Shown: positions 19,085 to 28,133 of the stretch, piece by piece
How the letters are laid out: each line of letters starts with the position of its first letter
How positions within the stretch are numbered: position 1 is the first letter of the stretch
Assembly (NCBI GenBank): GCA_041391225.1
Contig: JAWKOL010000025.1
Coordinates: forward strand, 40,031 to 104,030
Length of the DNA: 64,000 nucleotides
Direction of reading: 5' to 3'
DNA from: RI-153 sp041391225
Lineage (GTDB): Bacteria; Chloroflexota; Anaerolineae; Caldilineales; Caldilineaceae
The notes under the pieces: model-generated
The model's database searches: none
Told to the model about the DNA's origin: nothing
Seen by the model: the letters and a program-made list of their open reading frames with translations, nothing else
Made by a program: the position numbers and the translations under genes

Positions 19085-19996
19085 ATGTCCACGAACCCGA
19101 TTCCACCTGAAGCCAAACTCGAACGCGTCGCCAGCGGCATCACTTTCGCCGAAGGGCCGGCTGCCGACGCCGAGGGCAACGTCTATTTTTCCGACTGCCC
19201 CGAAAACCGTATCCTTGTCTATCGTCCGGCGACAGGCGTCACCGAAGTGTGGAAGGAACCGAGCGACCGCGCCAACGGCATGAACTTCGACGCGCAAGGA
19301 CGTCTCGTCGTCTGCTGCGACGGCAAGGACGGCGGCGCCCGCGCCGTGCGCCGCTACGAGCCGGACGGCACGATCACCACCCTCGCCTCTCACTACAACG
19401 GCAAGAAGCTCAACGCGCCCAACGATCTCTGCTTCGACAACCAGGGACGCATCTACTTCACCGATCCGCGCTACGGCTACAAACACGATCTGGAACAGGA
19501 GTGCATGGCCGTCTACCGCATCGAGCTTGACGGCTCGCTCACCCGCGTCATCAACGATATGCAGACGCCCAACGGCATCCTGATCACGCCGGACAACCGC
19601 ACGCTCTATCTCGTGGACCACAACCCCGATCCCGGTGGGGCGCGCGCGCTTGTCTCCTACGTCCTCGACGATAATGACAAAGGCGATGACGGCGCCTGGC
19701 GCAAGCACGCCACCCTCGCCGACTTCGGCGACGGCTACGGCGGCGACGGCATGGTCCTCGACGTGGAGGGCAACATCTACCTCACGGCGGGCAGCGGCGA
19801 CAAAGCCGGCGTCTACATCATCGCCCCCGACGGCGCGCAGCTTGGCTTCATCCCAACCGGCGAAATCCCCGGCAACTGCACCTTCGGCGGGCCGGATCTG
19901 TGCGATCTCTACATCGCCGCGTCCAGTTCGCTCTATCGCATTCGGTTGGGTATACCGGGACAATTAGTCTTTCCAAAACTAGGGACTGGGGACTAG
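19085..19996 (+). CDS. SMP-30/gluconolactonase family protein
   Basis: A 303-residue six-bladed beta-propeller lactonase. The start at 19085 has AAAGGAG upstream. Family motifs are FAEGPAADAEGNVYFSD (metal-binding Glu), NGMNFDAQGRLVVCCDG, NAPNDLCFDNQGRIYFTDPR (Asn/Asp metal ligands) and TPNGILITPDNRTLYLVDH. It probably hydrolyses a sugar lactone to the acid, upstream of the dehydratase and aldolase steps suggested by neighbours. The last six or so residues (PKLGTGD) are encoded by the arm of an inserted palindrome, so the natural C-terminus may have been replaced. Confidence 0.92.
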   Translation: MSTNPIPPEAKLERVASGITFAEGPAADAEGNVYFSDCPENRILVYRPATGVTEVWKEPSDRANGMNFDAQGRLVVCCDGKDGGARAVRRYEPDGTITTLASHYNGKKLNAPNDLCFDNQGRIYFTDPRYGYKHDLEQECMAVYRIELDGSLTRVINDMQTPNGILITPDNRTLYLVDHNPDPGGARALVSYVLDDNDKGDDGAWRKHATLADFGDGYGGDGMVLDVEGNIYLTAGSGDKAGVYIIAPDGAQLGFIPTGEIPGNCTFGGPDLCDLYIAASSSLYRIRLGIPGQLVFPKLGTGD

Positions 19997-20115
19997 GGAT
20001 CGGGGACTGGGGATCCGGTATAGCGAGTGATGCCAACACAGCAAACACCGCCAATGCCGATTCGGCATCTCGGCGCGATCCCCAGTCCCTAGTCCCCGAT
20101 CCCTGGTCCCCAGCC
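19979..20115. repeat. Long palindrome of the GGGACTGGGGAC family
   Basis: Left arm 19979-20016 (CTAGGGACTGGGGACTAGGG...) and right arm 20078-20115 (the complement) are near-perfect over about 37 bp, with a 61-base centre. The left arm includes the stop codon of the lactonase gene. A partial relative (GGGGACTGATTGGGGACTGG) occurs at 25143-25162. Confidence 0.8.
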
Positions 20116-20131
20116 CCCCACTGGAGGCCCC

Positions 20132-20594
20132 ATGACCATACGACACCAAAGAATCCTCGTTCCCGCTCGATGGCTCCACCCTGGCGTCGGAGGCGCTGCC
20201 ACGCGCAGGCGATGGCGCTGAGCAACGACGCCGAGTTGCATCTGCTGCGGTGGCGCCCGATGCGGCGGCGCTGGGCGAGTGCTCGACCAAAGTCGCAACT
20301 TCGTCCACATCGAAGAACGCAACAGTCCTTCGTCGACGAAGCCACACGCTGGCTCGGAAGGATTGGCATGACGATCTGCGCCTGCAACACTTCCGCCCAT
20401 CAAGACAGCCGTCACCATTGGCCCGCCCGCATCCCGCATCATTGACTACGCGCAAGAAAACGGCGTCGATCTCATCGTCATGAGCACGCATGGACGCACC
20501 GGCATCGCCCGATGGGTCTACGGCAGCGTGGCGGACAAGGTGCTGCGGCCGCATGTCCGGTGTATCTTGTGCAGTCGTCGATCAAGCAGGGCAG
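20132..20594 (+). pseudogene. Universal stress protein (UspA), broken by several frameshifts
   Basis: It starts MTIRHQRILVP behind GGAGG and continues after a one-base shift as LDGSTLASEALP, then in another frame AMALSNDAELHLLR. The C-terminal ATP-binding part is clear in a third frame: VDLIVMSTHGRTGIARWVYG then SVADKVLRP, matching the UspA G-2x-G-9x-G(S/T) motif. The middle (about 20260-20400) is poorly readable in any frame. At least three indels are needed to restore a normal protein of about 150 residues, so this is either decayed or poorly sequenced. Confidence 0.75.
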
Positions 20595-20596
20595 AT

Positions 20597-20632
20597 GAGA
20601 TTGGGCGATTAGGTGAATCCCCAATCTCTCCT
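20597..20632. repeat. Short palindrome, GATTGGGCGATT family
   Basis: GAGATTGGGCGATTAGG faces CCCCAATCTCTCC with a short centre. It is an imperfect, reduced copy at the 3' end of the stress-protein gene. Confidence 0.5.
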
Positions 20633-20670
20633 CTCCCAAAGACATCTTCCCCACACGCAAAGGTTACCCA

Positions 20671-21814
20671 ATGACGACACCCATCTCCCCCAACATGCTC
20701 GGCGCGTACGGCCCCTGGGCCGCAGACCTGCTGGGCGACGCGCCAGGCTCGCTCTCTTTCCGCAACGACCGCTGGCATGACGTAGAGGAATGGCGACCGG
20801 TCGCCCGCAACGGCGTGGCCGCTCGCCTATCCGCACCCAAACTGCCTGCGCCCACGCCCACCGTCCACAAACAGTACACATTGGACGGGCTTCACGTCGA
20901 AGAACTCTCCTGGCAGCACCCCGCCGGCGCACCCACCCAGGCTGTCTTCCTCAAACCGGCGGGCGCCACCGGCAAGTTGCCCGCCGTCCTCGGTCTGCAC
21001 TGTCACGGTGGGCAGAAGTTCTTCGGCAAAGAGAAGATCACGCACCGCCGACCCCATCCACCCGATCATGGCCGGTCACCAGGCCCACTACTACGGGGAT
21101 CGCGCCTGGGCCAACGAACTGGCGCAGCAAGGATACGCCGTCCTCGTACACGATGCGTTCGCCTTTGCCAGTCGCCGCGTCCTCCTGGCCGACGTGCCCA
21201 ACGTGATCAAAAATGGCGTGGTCGACCCCGATCCCACGGACGTACCTGGCATCGAAGCCTACAATCGCTGGGCGGGCAACCACGAAGCGATCCTGGCCAA
21301 GTCGCTCTTCAGCGGGGACAACCTGGCCTGGCGTCTTTTGGCTGAAGATCAAGCCGCGCTCGACGTTCTCTGCGCTCGCGACGACGTGGACGCAACTCGC
21401 GTTGGTTGCGGTGGGCTTTCGGGCGGCGGGCTGCGCACCGTTTACCTGGCCGGCATGGACGAGCGCATCCGCTGCGCCGTGGCCGTGGGCATGATGACCA
21501 CCTGGCGCGACTACGTCCTCCACAAATCGCACACCCACACGTGGATGGTCTACCCGCCGCTGCTGCCCAACGAACTCGACTACCCCGAAATCCTGGGCCT
21601 GCGCGTCCCCCTGCCCACCCTCGTCCTCAACGACAGCGAGGATCAGCTCTTCACCCTGCCCGAAATGCAGCGCGCCGACCGCATCCTGGCCGATGTCTTC
21701 GCCAAGGCCGGCGCATCCGACCGCTACCATTGCAGTTTCTACCCCGGCCCGCACAAGTTCGACGTCCCCATGCAGGAGGAGGCGTTCGCCTGGTTCGCGC
21801 GGTGGTTGGGATAA
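20671..21814 (+). CDS. Alpha/beta hydrolase of the acetyl-xylan-esterase-like type (one frameshift)
   Basis: About 380 residues after joining two frames at about 21040 (KEKIT then ADPIHPIMAGHQAHYYGDRA). The N-terminal part has PAVLGLHCHGGQKFFGKE, where HGG is the oxyanion region. The nucleophile elbow is GCGGLSGGGLR, the acid is in LVLNDSEDQLF and the base in YPGPHKFDVP, so the catalytic triad is complete. Likely a carbohydrate or sugar-ester esterase, or a dienelactone-hydrolase-like enzyme. Substrate unknown. Probably one operon with the following SDR, 13 bases downstream. A single indel breaks an otherwise intact gene. Confidence 0.85.
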
Positions 21815-21827
21815 GAAAGGATCCCAC

Positions 21828-22610
21828 ATGAAACTCCAAGATCGCGTCGCCGTCATCACCGGCGGCGGCTCCGGCATCGGACAGGCCATCGCGCTACGTT
21901 TTGCTCGGGAAGGGGCGAAGGTGGCGGTGGTAGATTTGCGTAGATCTCGCGCCGAGGACACGACCGCGCAGATCCATGATTTTGGGGGAGAGGCCCTAGC
22001 GGTGGACGCTGATGTCTCCGCGGCGAGGACGGTGGAGGCGATGGCCCAAACAGTGACCGCGCATTGGGGGCGCGTCGACATTCTGGTGAACAACGCCGCC
22101 ATCTCTCAGGGCGACGACGTGCGCGCCATCGACGAGGAATTGTGGGATCGCAACCTGGCCGTGGTGCTCAAGGGAGCGTTTCTCTGCACCAAATCGGTGA
22201 TCGACGGCATGATCGAACGGCGGACCGGCGCGATTGTCAACATCGCGTCGGTCAACGGCCTCACAGGGCTGGGCGAGGAACCCTACAGCGCGGCCAAGGC
22301 CGGTCTCATCAACCTGACGCAGAATCTGGCCATCAAGTACGGTCAGTACGGCGTGCGCGCCAACGTCATCTGCCCCGGTACGGTGCGCACCCCAATTTGG
22401 GCTGCACGCGTGGCGCAAGATCCACAGATCTTCGACAAACTGGCCGGCTGGTATCCTCTGGGCCGTGTCGGCGAACCCGAAGACATCGCCAACGCCGCCC
22501 TCTTCCTGGCGTCGGACGAAGCGTCCTGGATCACGGGGGCGGTGCTCAACGTCGACGGCGGCCTCATGGCGGGCAACTACGGCATGTCGCGGGGATTGCA
22601 GGCGGAGTGA
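21828..22610 (+). CDS. SDR-family oxidoreductase
   Basis: A 260-residue classical short-chain dehydrogenase. It has the NAD(P) loop TGGGSGIG, Asp after the second strand (VVDL, favouring NAD), NNAA, the catalytic Ser in IASVNG, and YSAAK (Tyr-x3-Lys). ATG 21828 follows AAAGG. The C-terminal GAVLNVDGGLMAG is typical of the 3-oxoacyl-reductase/sugar dehydrogenase subgroup. Position after a sugar-ester hydrolase and among sugar-acid genes suggests a polyol or sugar dehydrogenase. Confidence 0.94.
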   Translation: MKLQDRVAVITGGGSGIGQAIALRFAREGAKVAVVDLRRSRAEDTTAQIHDFGGEALAVDADVSAARTVEAMAQTVTAHWGRVDILVNNAAISQGDDVRAIDEELWDRNLAVVLKGAFLCTKSVIDGMIERRTGAIVNIASVNGLTGLGEEPYSAAKAGLINLTQNLAIKYGQYGVRANVICPGTVRTPIWAARVAQDPQIFDKLAGWYPLGRVGEPEDIANAALFLASDEASWITGAVLNVDGGLMAGNYGMSRGLQAE

Positions 22611-22616
22611 AGCGGG

Positions 22617-22712
22617 GATGATGAGATAGAACGCGGATTGGGCGGATTTCAACGGATGATTTCTGAAAAATCCGCTTTGATCCGCCCAATCCGCGTTCTA
22701 TCTCATCATCCT
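22617..22712. repeat. Palindrome of the ACGCGGATTGGGCGG family, copy 1
   Basis: The left arm 22617-22649 (GATGATGAGATAGAACGCGG...) and right arm 22681-22712 form about 30 bp of complementarity around AACGGATGATTTCTGAAAAA. It sits between two convergent genes and may serve as a bidirectional terminator. A second, less regular copy lies at 51457-51534. Confidence 0.8.
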
Positions 22713-22714
22713 CA

Positions 22715-23854
22715 TCATCCCATCATCCCTTTTTCATGCATCGTCAGCACCTCTGCACCGTCTTCTGTCACCAGCAGCGCATCTTCGAGGCGCACACCCC
22801 ATTCGCCGGGGACGTAGGTGCCGGGTTCAAGCAGGATCACCATGCCCGGCGCCAGTGCGACCTCGTTGTAGGGGACGATGCGCGGTTCCTCGTGGCCGGT
22901 GACGCCGACGCCGTGGCCGGTGTGGTGCGGGTAGACGGGATAGCCCCGTTCTTCGATGAAGCTACGCACTTTGCGGTCGATGTCGTTGGCCATCGCGCCA
23001 GGACGCACCAACGAAATGGCATAGGCGAGGGCGTCTTCGATCATGCGGTGGGCGGCGGCTTGCGCGTCGCCGGGCTGCGTGGCGTAGTAGGTGGCGCAAC
23101 TGTCGGACCAGTAGCCGTGACGCACGGTGCTCAGATCGACGATCACCGAATCGTCCTCGCGCACGAGCAGGTCACCGGGCCAGCCGCCGATGTTGTTCTG
23201 CCGGTAGCCCACCACGCAGTCGTTGCCCAACGGCACCCGTTCCCCCACTTCCCGCTGAATCGCGCCGTGGATCTCTGCCCAGATGTCGATCTCGCGCAGC
23301 CCAGGCTTGATCACCTGCCGCGCCACGCGGTGACCGAGGTCGCTCAACGCAAAATTGTCGCGCAGTTTGGCGATCTCCTCCGCCGTCTTCACCATGCGCA
23401 AGGGGACGAGCCAATCGTCAATGGGCTGCGTCTCCACACCGCCGAGGACGTCGCCCAGCCCCCCCTCTACGAGGGCAGTGAGGCTGAGCGTCTCCACGCC
23501 CACCGGTCCACTGCCCGCGGAAGATCCCAGCACGTCGCGCAGCGCCGCCGACAGATTCGGCCCGCCGGTGATCGGCTTCTGAATCGTGTACCCCTCGTAG
23601 GTGACCAGCGCGCAGTCGGCCTGCTTGCCGAAATCGGCCACACTGCCCGCATGACCATCGAGGACGATCAAAGTAAAGCGTCCATCATCGTACCAAAGCA
23701 GCGGCGGGCCGCCAACGAAAAAGTTGGGGCCAAGTTGGATGGGTGGGTTGAAGCCCGTCAGCCATTTGATGGAATGAATGTCGGAAAATAGGGCGCGTGT
23801 CAAACCGGCCTGCGCCAGCCGATCCTGTGTGCGTTGTCGTTGTTCGGCGTGCAT
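22715..23854 (-). CDS. M24-family metallopeptidase (Xaa-Pro dipeptidase/aminopeptidase type)
   Basis: A 379-residue pita-bread-fold protein with a creatinase-type N-terminal domain (1-150) and the M24 catalytic domain (about 155-379). Metal-binding positions are visible: an Asp in VIVDLSTVRHGYWSDS, His in HTGHGVGV, Glu in LLEPGTYVPGEWG and Glu in VRLEDALLV. ATG 23854 has AAAGGAG seven bases upstream. Probably cleaves X-Pro dipeptides in the cytoplasm. Because creatinase shares this fold and a broken creatininase gene lies nearby, a creatinase-like or amidase role is an alternative. Divergently transcribed from the methyltransferase gene. Confidence 0.9.
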   Translation of the reverse strand: MHAEQRQRTQDRLAQAGLTRALFSDIHSIKWLTGFNPPIQLGPNFFVGGPPLLWYDDGRFTLIVLDGHAGSVADFGKQADCALVTYEGYTIQKPITGGPNLSAALRDVLGSSAGSGPVGVETLSLTALVEGGLGDVLGGVETQPIDDWLVPLRMVKTAEEIAKLRDNFALSDLGHRVARQVIKPGLREIDIWAEIHGAIQREVGERVPLGNDCVVGYRQNNIGGWPGDLLVREDDSVIVDLSTVRHGYWSDSCATYYATQPGDAQAAAHRMIEDALAYAISLVRPGAMANDIDRKVRSFIEERGYPVYPHHTGHGVGVTGHEEPRIVPYNEVALAPGMVILLEPGTYVPGEWGVRLEDALLVTEDGAEVLTMHEKGMMG

Positions 23855-23920
23855 GGGTGGCTCCTTTGCGCTGGTGATGGGGTTTGCTACAATATCCCAA
23901 CAAGAAATGGAGGCGGCACA

Positions 23921-24490
23921 ATGTCCAGCTATGACAATCAGTACAATCTAGAAGAGAGCCTATTCGGCGAACCGTACCCCGAATTCGTGGCGCTCATCGA
24001 TTCGATAGATCACAAGGGCGACGCACTCGATCTCGGCTGCGGCCAAGGACGCGACGCGCTGATGCTGGCGCAACAGGGCTATAGCGTCACCGGCGTCGAT
24101 GCGTCCGAAGTGGGCATTCGGCAGATGGTGGAACGGGCCAGCGCGCTTGGTTTGTCTGTCACCGGCGTGGTGGGTGACTTCCACGCGTTCGACTTTCCGC
24201 AGCAGTATGATCTGGCCGTGCTCGATTCGATCCTACACTTCGCCGAGGACAAAGAGAAAGAGATCGACCTGTTGGATCGTGTGCTGGCGCACACACGCAA
24301 AGACGGCTACGTCTGCATCTTCATTCACAAGGACGCGGCCAAAGAACGCGCCCTGCATGGTTACATCGAGACCAGGCGCGCCGGTTGGCGGTTGGCGCAC
24401 ACGCAAGACATCGACTACGTCTACGAAGAGAAGCGCATCAACTTCCGCGCTGCGTTTCAGATGCACATGGCCGTCATGCAGAAAGCGTGA
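23921..24490 (+). CDS. Class I SAM-dependent methyltransferase
   Basis: A 189-residue Rossmann-fold methyltransferase. Motif I is ALDLGCGQGRDALML, motif II is VTGVDASEVGI, motif III lies near VVGDFHAFDF and motif IV is YDLAVLDSILHF. ATG 23921 follows GGAGG. It resembles the small-molecule methyltransferases related to TehB. The acceptor is unknown. Its 3' end overlaps the converging broken gene by 17 bases. Confidence 0.9.
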   Translation: MSSYDNQYNLEESLFGEPYPEFVALIDSIDHKGDALDLGCGQGRDALMLAQQGYSVTGVDASEVGIRQMVERASALGLSVTGVVGDFHAFDFPQQYDLAVLDSILHFAEDKEKEIDLLDRVLAHTRKDGYVCIFIHKDAAKERALHGYIETRRAGWRLAHTQDIDYVYEEKRINFRAAFQMHMAVMQKA

Positions 24491-25110
24491 GGATGCCAAA
24501 CCGCGCCGGGCGGTGAAAATCCGCCGGTTCGGTAAGCGTAGGTGACCAGCAACTAAATTCGGTGGGATGCACGCTGCGCCCTTCTCGCGGACGTTCGATG
24601 CGGTAGAAATTGGCCCGCCACACGGCGGGCTTTTCGCGGGCAGGCGCAATCGCCATCCACGGCAGATCTGCTGAAGGCAGGACCAGCGTCGCGCGCTGCA
24701 CTCGCCGCGCCAGCGCAGGTTGGGTGCGTCCCAGTCCACGTCTGCGCGCGAGGATCGATTGCGATCTCCGTGCGGCTGTGCCTTTGGCGTCGAGGATGCC
24801 GTTAGGGCCGATCTCAAACTCGTGGCCAGGTATAGCGGCGTCTGCTGCCCGCCGATGAACGATTTCCACCTCTTCATTGGCGATCAGGATATTCCGTCCG
24901 GCGCCGGTGGCGCCCAGGGATCAATGTCGTCGCAGTCGAAGCGCCGGCGCGATAAGCGCGTCGTGGCGAAGGCGCACCATCTTGCTGGATGGCAGGCGCT
25001 GCAATGTTGCGAGGACGGGCGACGGCGACATCAGCGCATCAATCCCAGGCGGCAAAGTTGGTGGCATCCATCGCGACATTGACGGAGCGAACGAGCGGGC
25101 AAACTGGTTC
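24474..25110 (-). pseudogene. Carbohydrate-binding family 9-like protein, frameshifted
   Basis: Read on the minus strand, pieces in different frames give CDDIDPWATGAGRN, ANEEVEIV, HEFEIGPNGILDA, WRANFYRIERPREGRS and then EFSCWSPTLTEPADFHRP. These are diagnostic of CBM9-like (DOMON-related) proteins that often accompany sugar-degradation genes. Normal relatives are about 200 residues. At least three indels interrupt this copy and no secure start is visible (about 25.1 kb). It ends at 24474. Confidence 0.7.
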
Positions 25111-25374
25111 CGTTCGCTGATGCCTCATTGGGAACAGGACCGGGGACTGATTGGGGACTGGGGTTGGCCCAGGTTCGTTGCGGTTGCTGAGGGTTTGTTG
25201 TATCGTCGAGCCTGATGATGGGGCAGTGGTGATGAGTTGTCATGGCGTATCATCTCTCCATCATCATGACCACAAGCAGCCAAGCGAGCTGTGCTGCTCC
25301 AGCTTCGTCACAATCCTGATCCCTATTCCCAGTCACGATATCCGCTCTGAGAGAAAATCATAAACCGACCGTGC

Positions 25375-26102
25375 AACTGAAGCTGGGAGTGGCGCGACAG
25401 ATCGCCGAATGGCGCCGAAGGCGTGGTGATGTTGCCACGGCCTCATCGGCAGCATGGACCGCCGCGCCTGATCTTCGATGCTGTGTACGGCACGGTGGCG
25501 AGAACCAGGCACGGAATCGCCGCCAACGGCATCCCAGCTGCTGGTGGCGCCGGTGCTGCGGACGGGCAATTCTGCACATCGTTTCCGTGGGCGAGCGTGC
25601 TGTCGCTGCCCAGCCCCAATCCCATCACCACCGTCATCGACGTGTGCGAAGGAACAGTCGAGCGGTTTCCACAAGATCATCCTGCTCAATGGCCACGGCG
25701 GCAACACCGATTCCAACCGCGTCGTGGCCCTGGACATGGCTAACCGGCTGGGTCACCCTGTGCGCATCGCCGCCGCCGCCTACTGGGACGTGGCCCGCGC
25801 CGCCTGGTGGAAGAGACCGGCTGACGGCAAACTCGTCTAGCCACCGGCTTCCTTCGAGACGGCGATGATGATGGCGATCCGTCCGATCTGGTCAACCAGG
25901 ACGGGCTGGCGCCACCGACTGATCCGTCCCCGCGGACCGGGGCTGTTCAGCGACGCCGGCGCCGTCGTGCAGACCCACGGCGCCTGGCAGCAGAGCGTCG
26001 GCTGCACCGACACCCCCGCCGCGGCCACAGCGAAGAAGGGCAACGGCTCTTGCAGGTGATTGAGCGGCGAGTGGCGGAGTTCTTCGTCGTTCTACAGGAG
26101 CT
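25375..26102 (+). pseudogene. Creatininase-family amidohydrolase, heavily frameshifted
   Basis: Fragments in all three plus-strand frames line up with the creatininase family: VVMLP then HGPP (metal site of the first half), DAVYGTVAR, VAPVLRTGNSAH with FRGRACCR, GFHKIILLNGHGGNTDSNR (the hallmark LNGHGGN), HPVRIAAAAYWDVARA and VQTHGAWQQSVGCTDTP. A normal enzyme is about 250 residues. Five or more indels occur here in 0.7 kb. It ends near a palindrome at 26107. Confidence 0.75.
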
Positions 26103-26106
26103 AATT

Positions 26107-26242
26107 TTAATTTTCGATTGACGATTTACGATTTGTCTGCTTGAGCATGTGAATGGAGTTGCCGGAGCCTCTGCTTAACCAATAATGCACTCGCCGGCAT
26201 CACTTCGCCAACGGCAATCGTAAATCGTCAATCGAAAATCCC
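26107..26242. repeat. Intergenic palindrome, ATTTTCGATTGACG family, copy 3
   Basis: The left arm AATTTTCGATTGACGATTTA begins at 26107, and the complementary right arm (GTAAATCGTCAATCG, then AAAATC) ends near 26242. Located between converging broken genes. Confidence 0.7.
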
Positions 26243-26245
26243 AAA

Positions 26246-27129
26246 TCACCCCCTTCAGCGCCCCCACCGTAATCCCCTTCTGAATCTGATTCTGGAAGAT
26301 CACGTAGACAATCAATGTCAACCATGATCATGTGACAGCGGCGAAAAAGCGCCGCTCCAGTCATTCTGGTAATACTGCTGATGCAGCATGTGGAAGCCCG
26401 AGAGCCCTGGGTCAGCACGTATTTCTTGGCGTCGGTCATGAGCACCACGGGCAGCAGGTATTGGTTCCACATGCCCAAGAAGTTGAAGATGCCGATGCTG
26501 ATCAGGCCGGCTGCGCCGCTGTGTAATGCGGAAAGACCTGGTACTGGTTGGCGCCGTCGATGATAGCCGCTTCGTGCAGCTCCGACGGCAATGTACGGAA
26601 GAAGCCGGTCATAAAAAAGACGCTGAACGGCAGCGAATAGGCCACGTAGACCAGGATCAGCCCCTGGAACGTGCTCAACATCCCCAGATCTTTGACAGGA
26701 AGAAGAGAGCGGAATCAGCGCCAGGAAGACGGGGAAAGGCATACCGGCCAGGAAAGAGTAGAAGATAACGGTTGCCGGGAAAGGGAAACGGGCCAGCACA
26801 TAGGCCGTCATCGCTGAGAGGATCGGATCAGCGCCAGCGACGGCAGCACCACGATGAAGCTATTCATGAAGTATTCGCCGATATTGGCGTCCACCCACTG
26901 CGGCGGAAGTTGTCCCAGATCGGCGTGGCAGGCAAGGACCAAGGGCTGAAGAAGATCTCTGATCCGTCTTGAACGAGGTGTAGAGCAGCCGCCACCCATC
27001 GGGAAGATCACGAGGACAGCCCAAAGGCCAGGAAGGCGTTGAGCAGGATACTGCCGATGCTGAAGCGCCCTGCCGGTGCCCGACCGGCGTCGTCTCAATC
27101 GGCGCAGGTGCAATCGATTCTATAACCAT
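26246..27129 (-). pseudogene. Sugar ABC transporter permease (MalG type), heavily frameshifted
   Basis: The start ATG 27129 (MVIESIAPAPIETTPVG) overlaps the end of the MalF-type gene. Readable pieces in changing frames are YTSFKTD, MTAYVLARFPFP, IFYSFLAGMPFPVFLALIPL, the EAA-loop remnant near 26560, LISIGIFNFLGMWNQYLLPV, VLMTDAKKYVLTQG and the tail FQNQIQKGITVGALKG. Order and content match a complete MalG homologue of about 295 residues, but at least six indels are present. Either a dead gene or low-quality consensus. If dead, this second transporter would be non-functional. Confidence 0.8.
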
Positions 27130-28006
27130 GTTAGTACTCCAGACTTTACTTGGCTCAACAGCCGACTGAGAACCACCGAGATCAGCAGGGTGAGGAAGAG
27201 AGCGCCACCGCCACCGCGGTGCCGTACCCAAACTTACTGGTGATGAACGCCTCAATGTAGAGATAGGTTGCCAGCACTTCAGACGAGCGACTGGGTCCGC
27301 CTTCAGTCATGGTCTGGGTAATGGCGAACATGTTGGTGGCGTTGATCATGATGAAGATCATCGCGGTTTGAAGCGTCTCCCAGATCATAGGCAGCGTAAT
27401 GTTCCAGAAGAGATGCCAGCGGCTGGCGCCGTCGATCATGGCCGCTTCGTAGTACGTAAACGGGATCGACTCCATCGCCGCAATAAACAGCACCATGTAG
27501 AAGCCCACCGCCTGCCAAATCGTGACACCGGCAATGGCCGGCAGCACCGTATCGGGGTTTCCCAGCCAGACAGGCGGCCTTTCGATGCCGATGATCTCCA
27601 ATAGCGAGGTGAGAATGCCGATGGTAGGGTGATAGACGAAGCTCCACAGCACACCGATGGCCACAACAGACATCACTTGCGGAAAGAAGTAGGTGACGCG
27701 GTAGAACTTGGAGAGCGGCACCCCTTGCGTCAACACAAAACCGAAGAGAAGCGCCAGCCCCAGCGTCAGAACCGGCAACGTGATGATGTAGAACGCATTG
27801 TTGCCTAGCGCATTCCAGAAATTGTCATCGTTCAGTAGATCGGCGAAATTCTCCAGCCCGATGAAGACCGGTTCCCGCGCAAGACCGCGCCACTGGGTCA
27901 GGCTGATGTACATGGAGCGAACATAAGGATAGAGAACAAAGGTGACGTAGAGAATCAGCGAGGGCGCCAGGAACGGGATGATCAGACGGTACTTGTTGCG
28001 ATACAT
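27120..28006 (-). CDS. Sugar ABC transporter permease, MalF type (frameshift near C-terminus)
   Basis: The first 270 residues are intact: N-terminal helix at about 8-30 (LIIPFLAPSLILYVTFVLYP), six helices in all, and the EAA loop YYEAAMIDGASRWHLFWNIT. One indel at about 27195 breaks the last helix. The restored frame reads FLTLLISVVLSRLLSQVKSG and stops at 27120, overlapping the MalG-type start. Follows its binding-protein gene by 127 bases. Confidence 0.88.
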
Positions 28007-28133
28007 AGACCCTCCGAAGAACAGATCTGGCCTGTGCTACGAACACACAGGCCAGACACTGGTTAATGTTATCGGTGTTTGCGTGCGGTGTCACACACAA
28101 ACCCCTACGCGAATTCCATGACAGATTGCAAAA

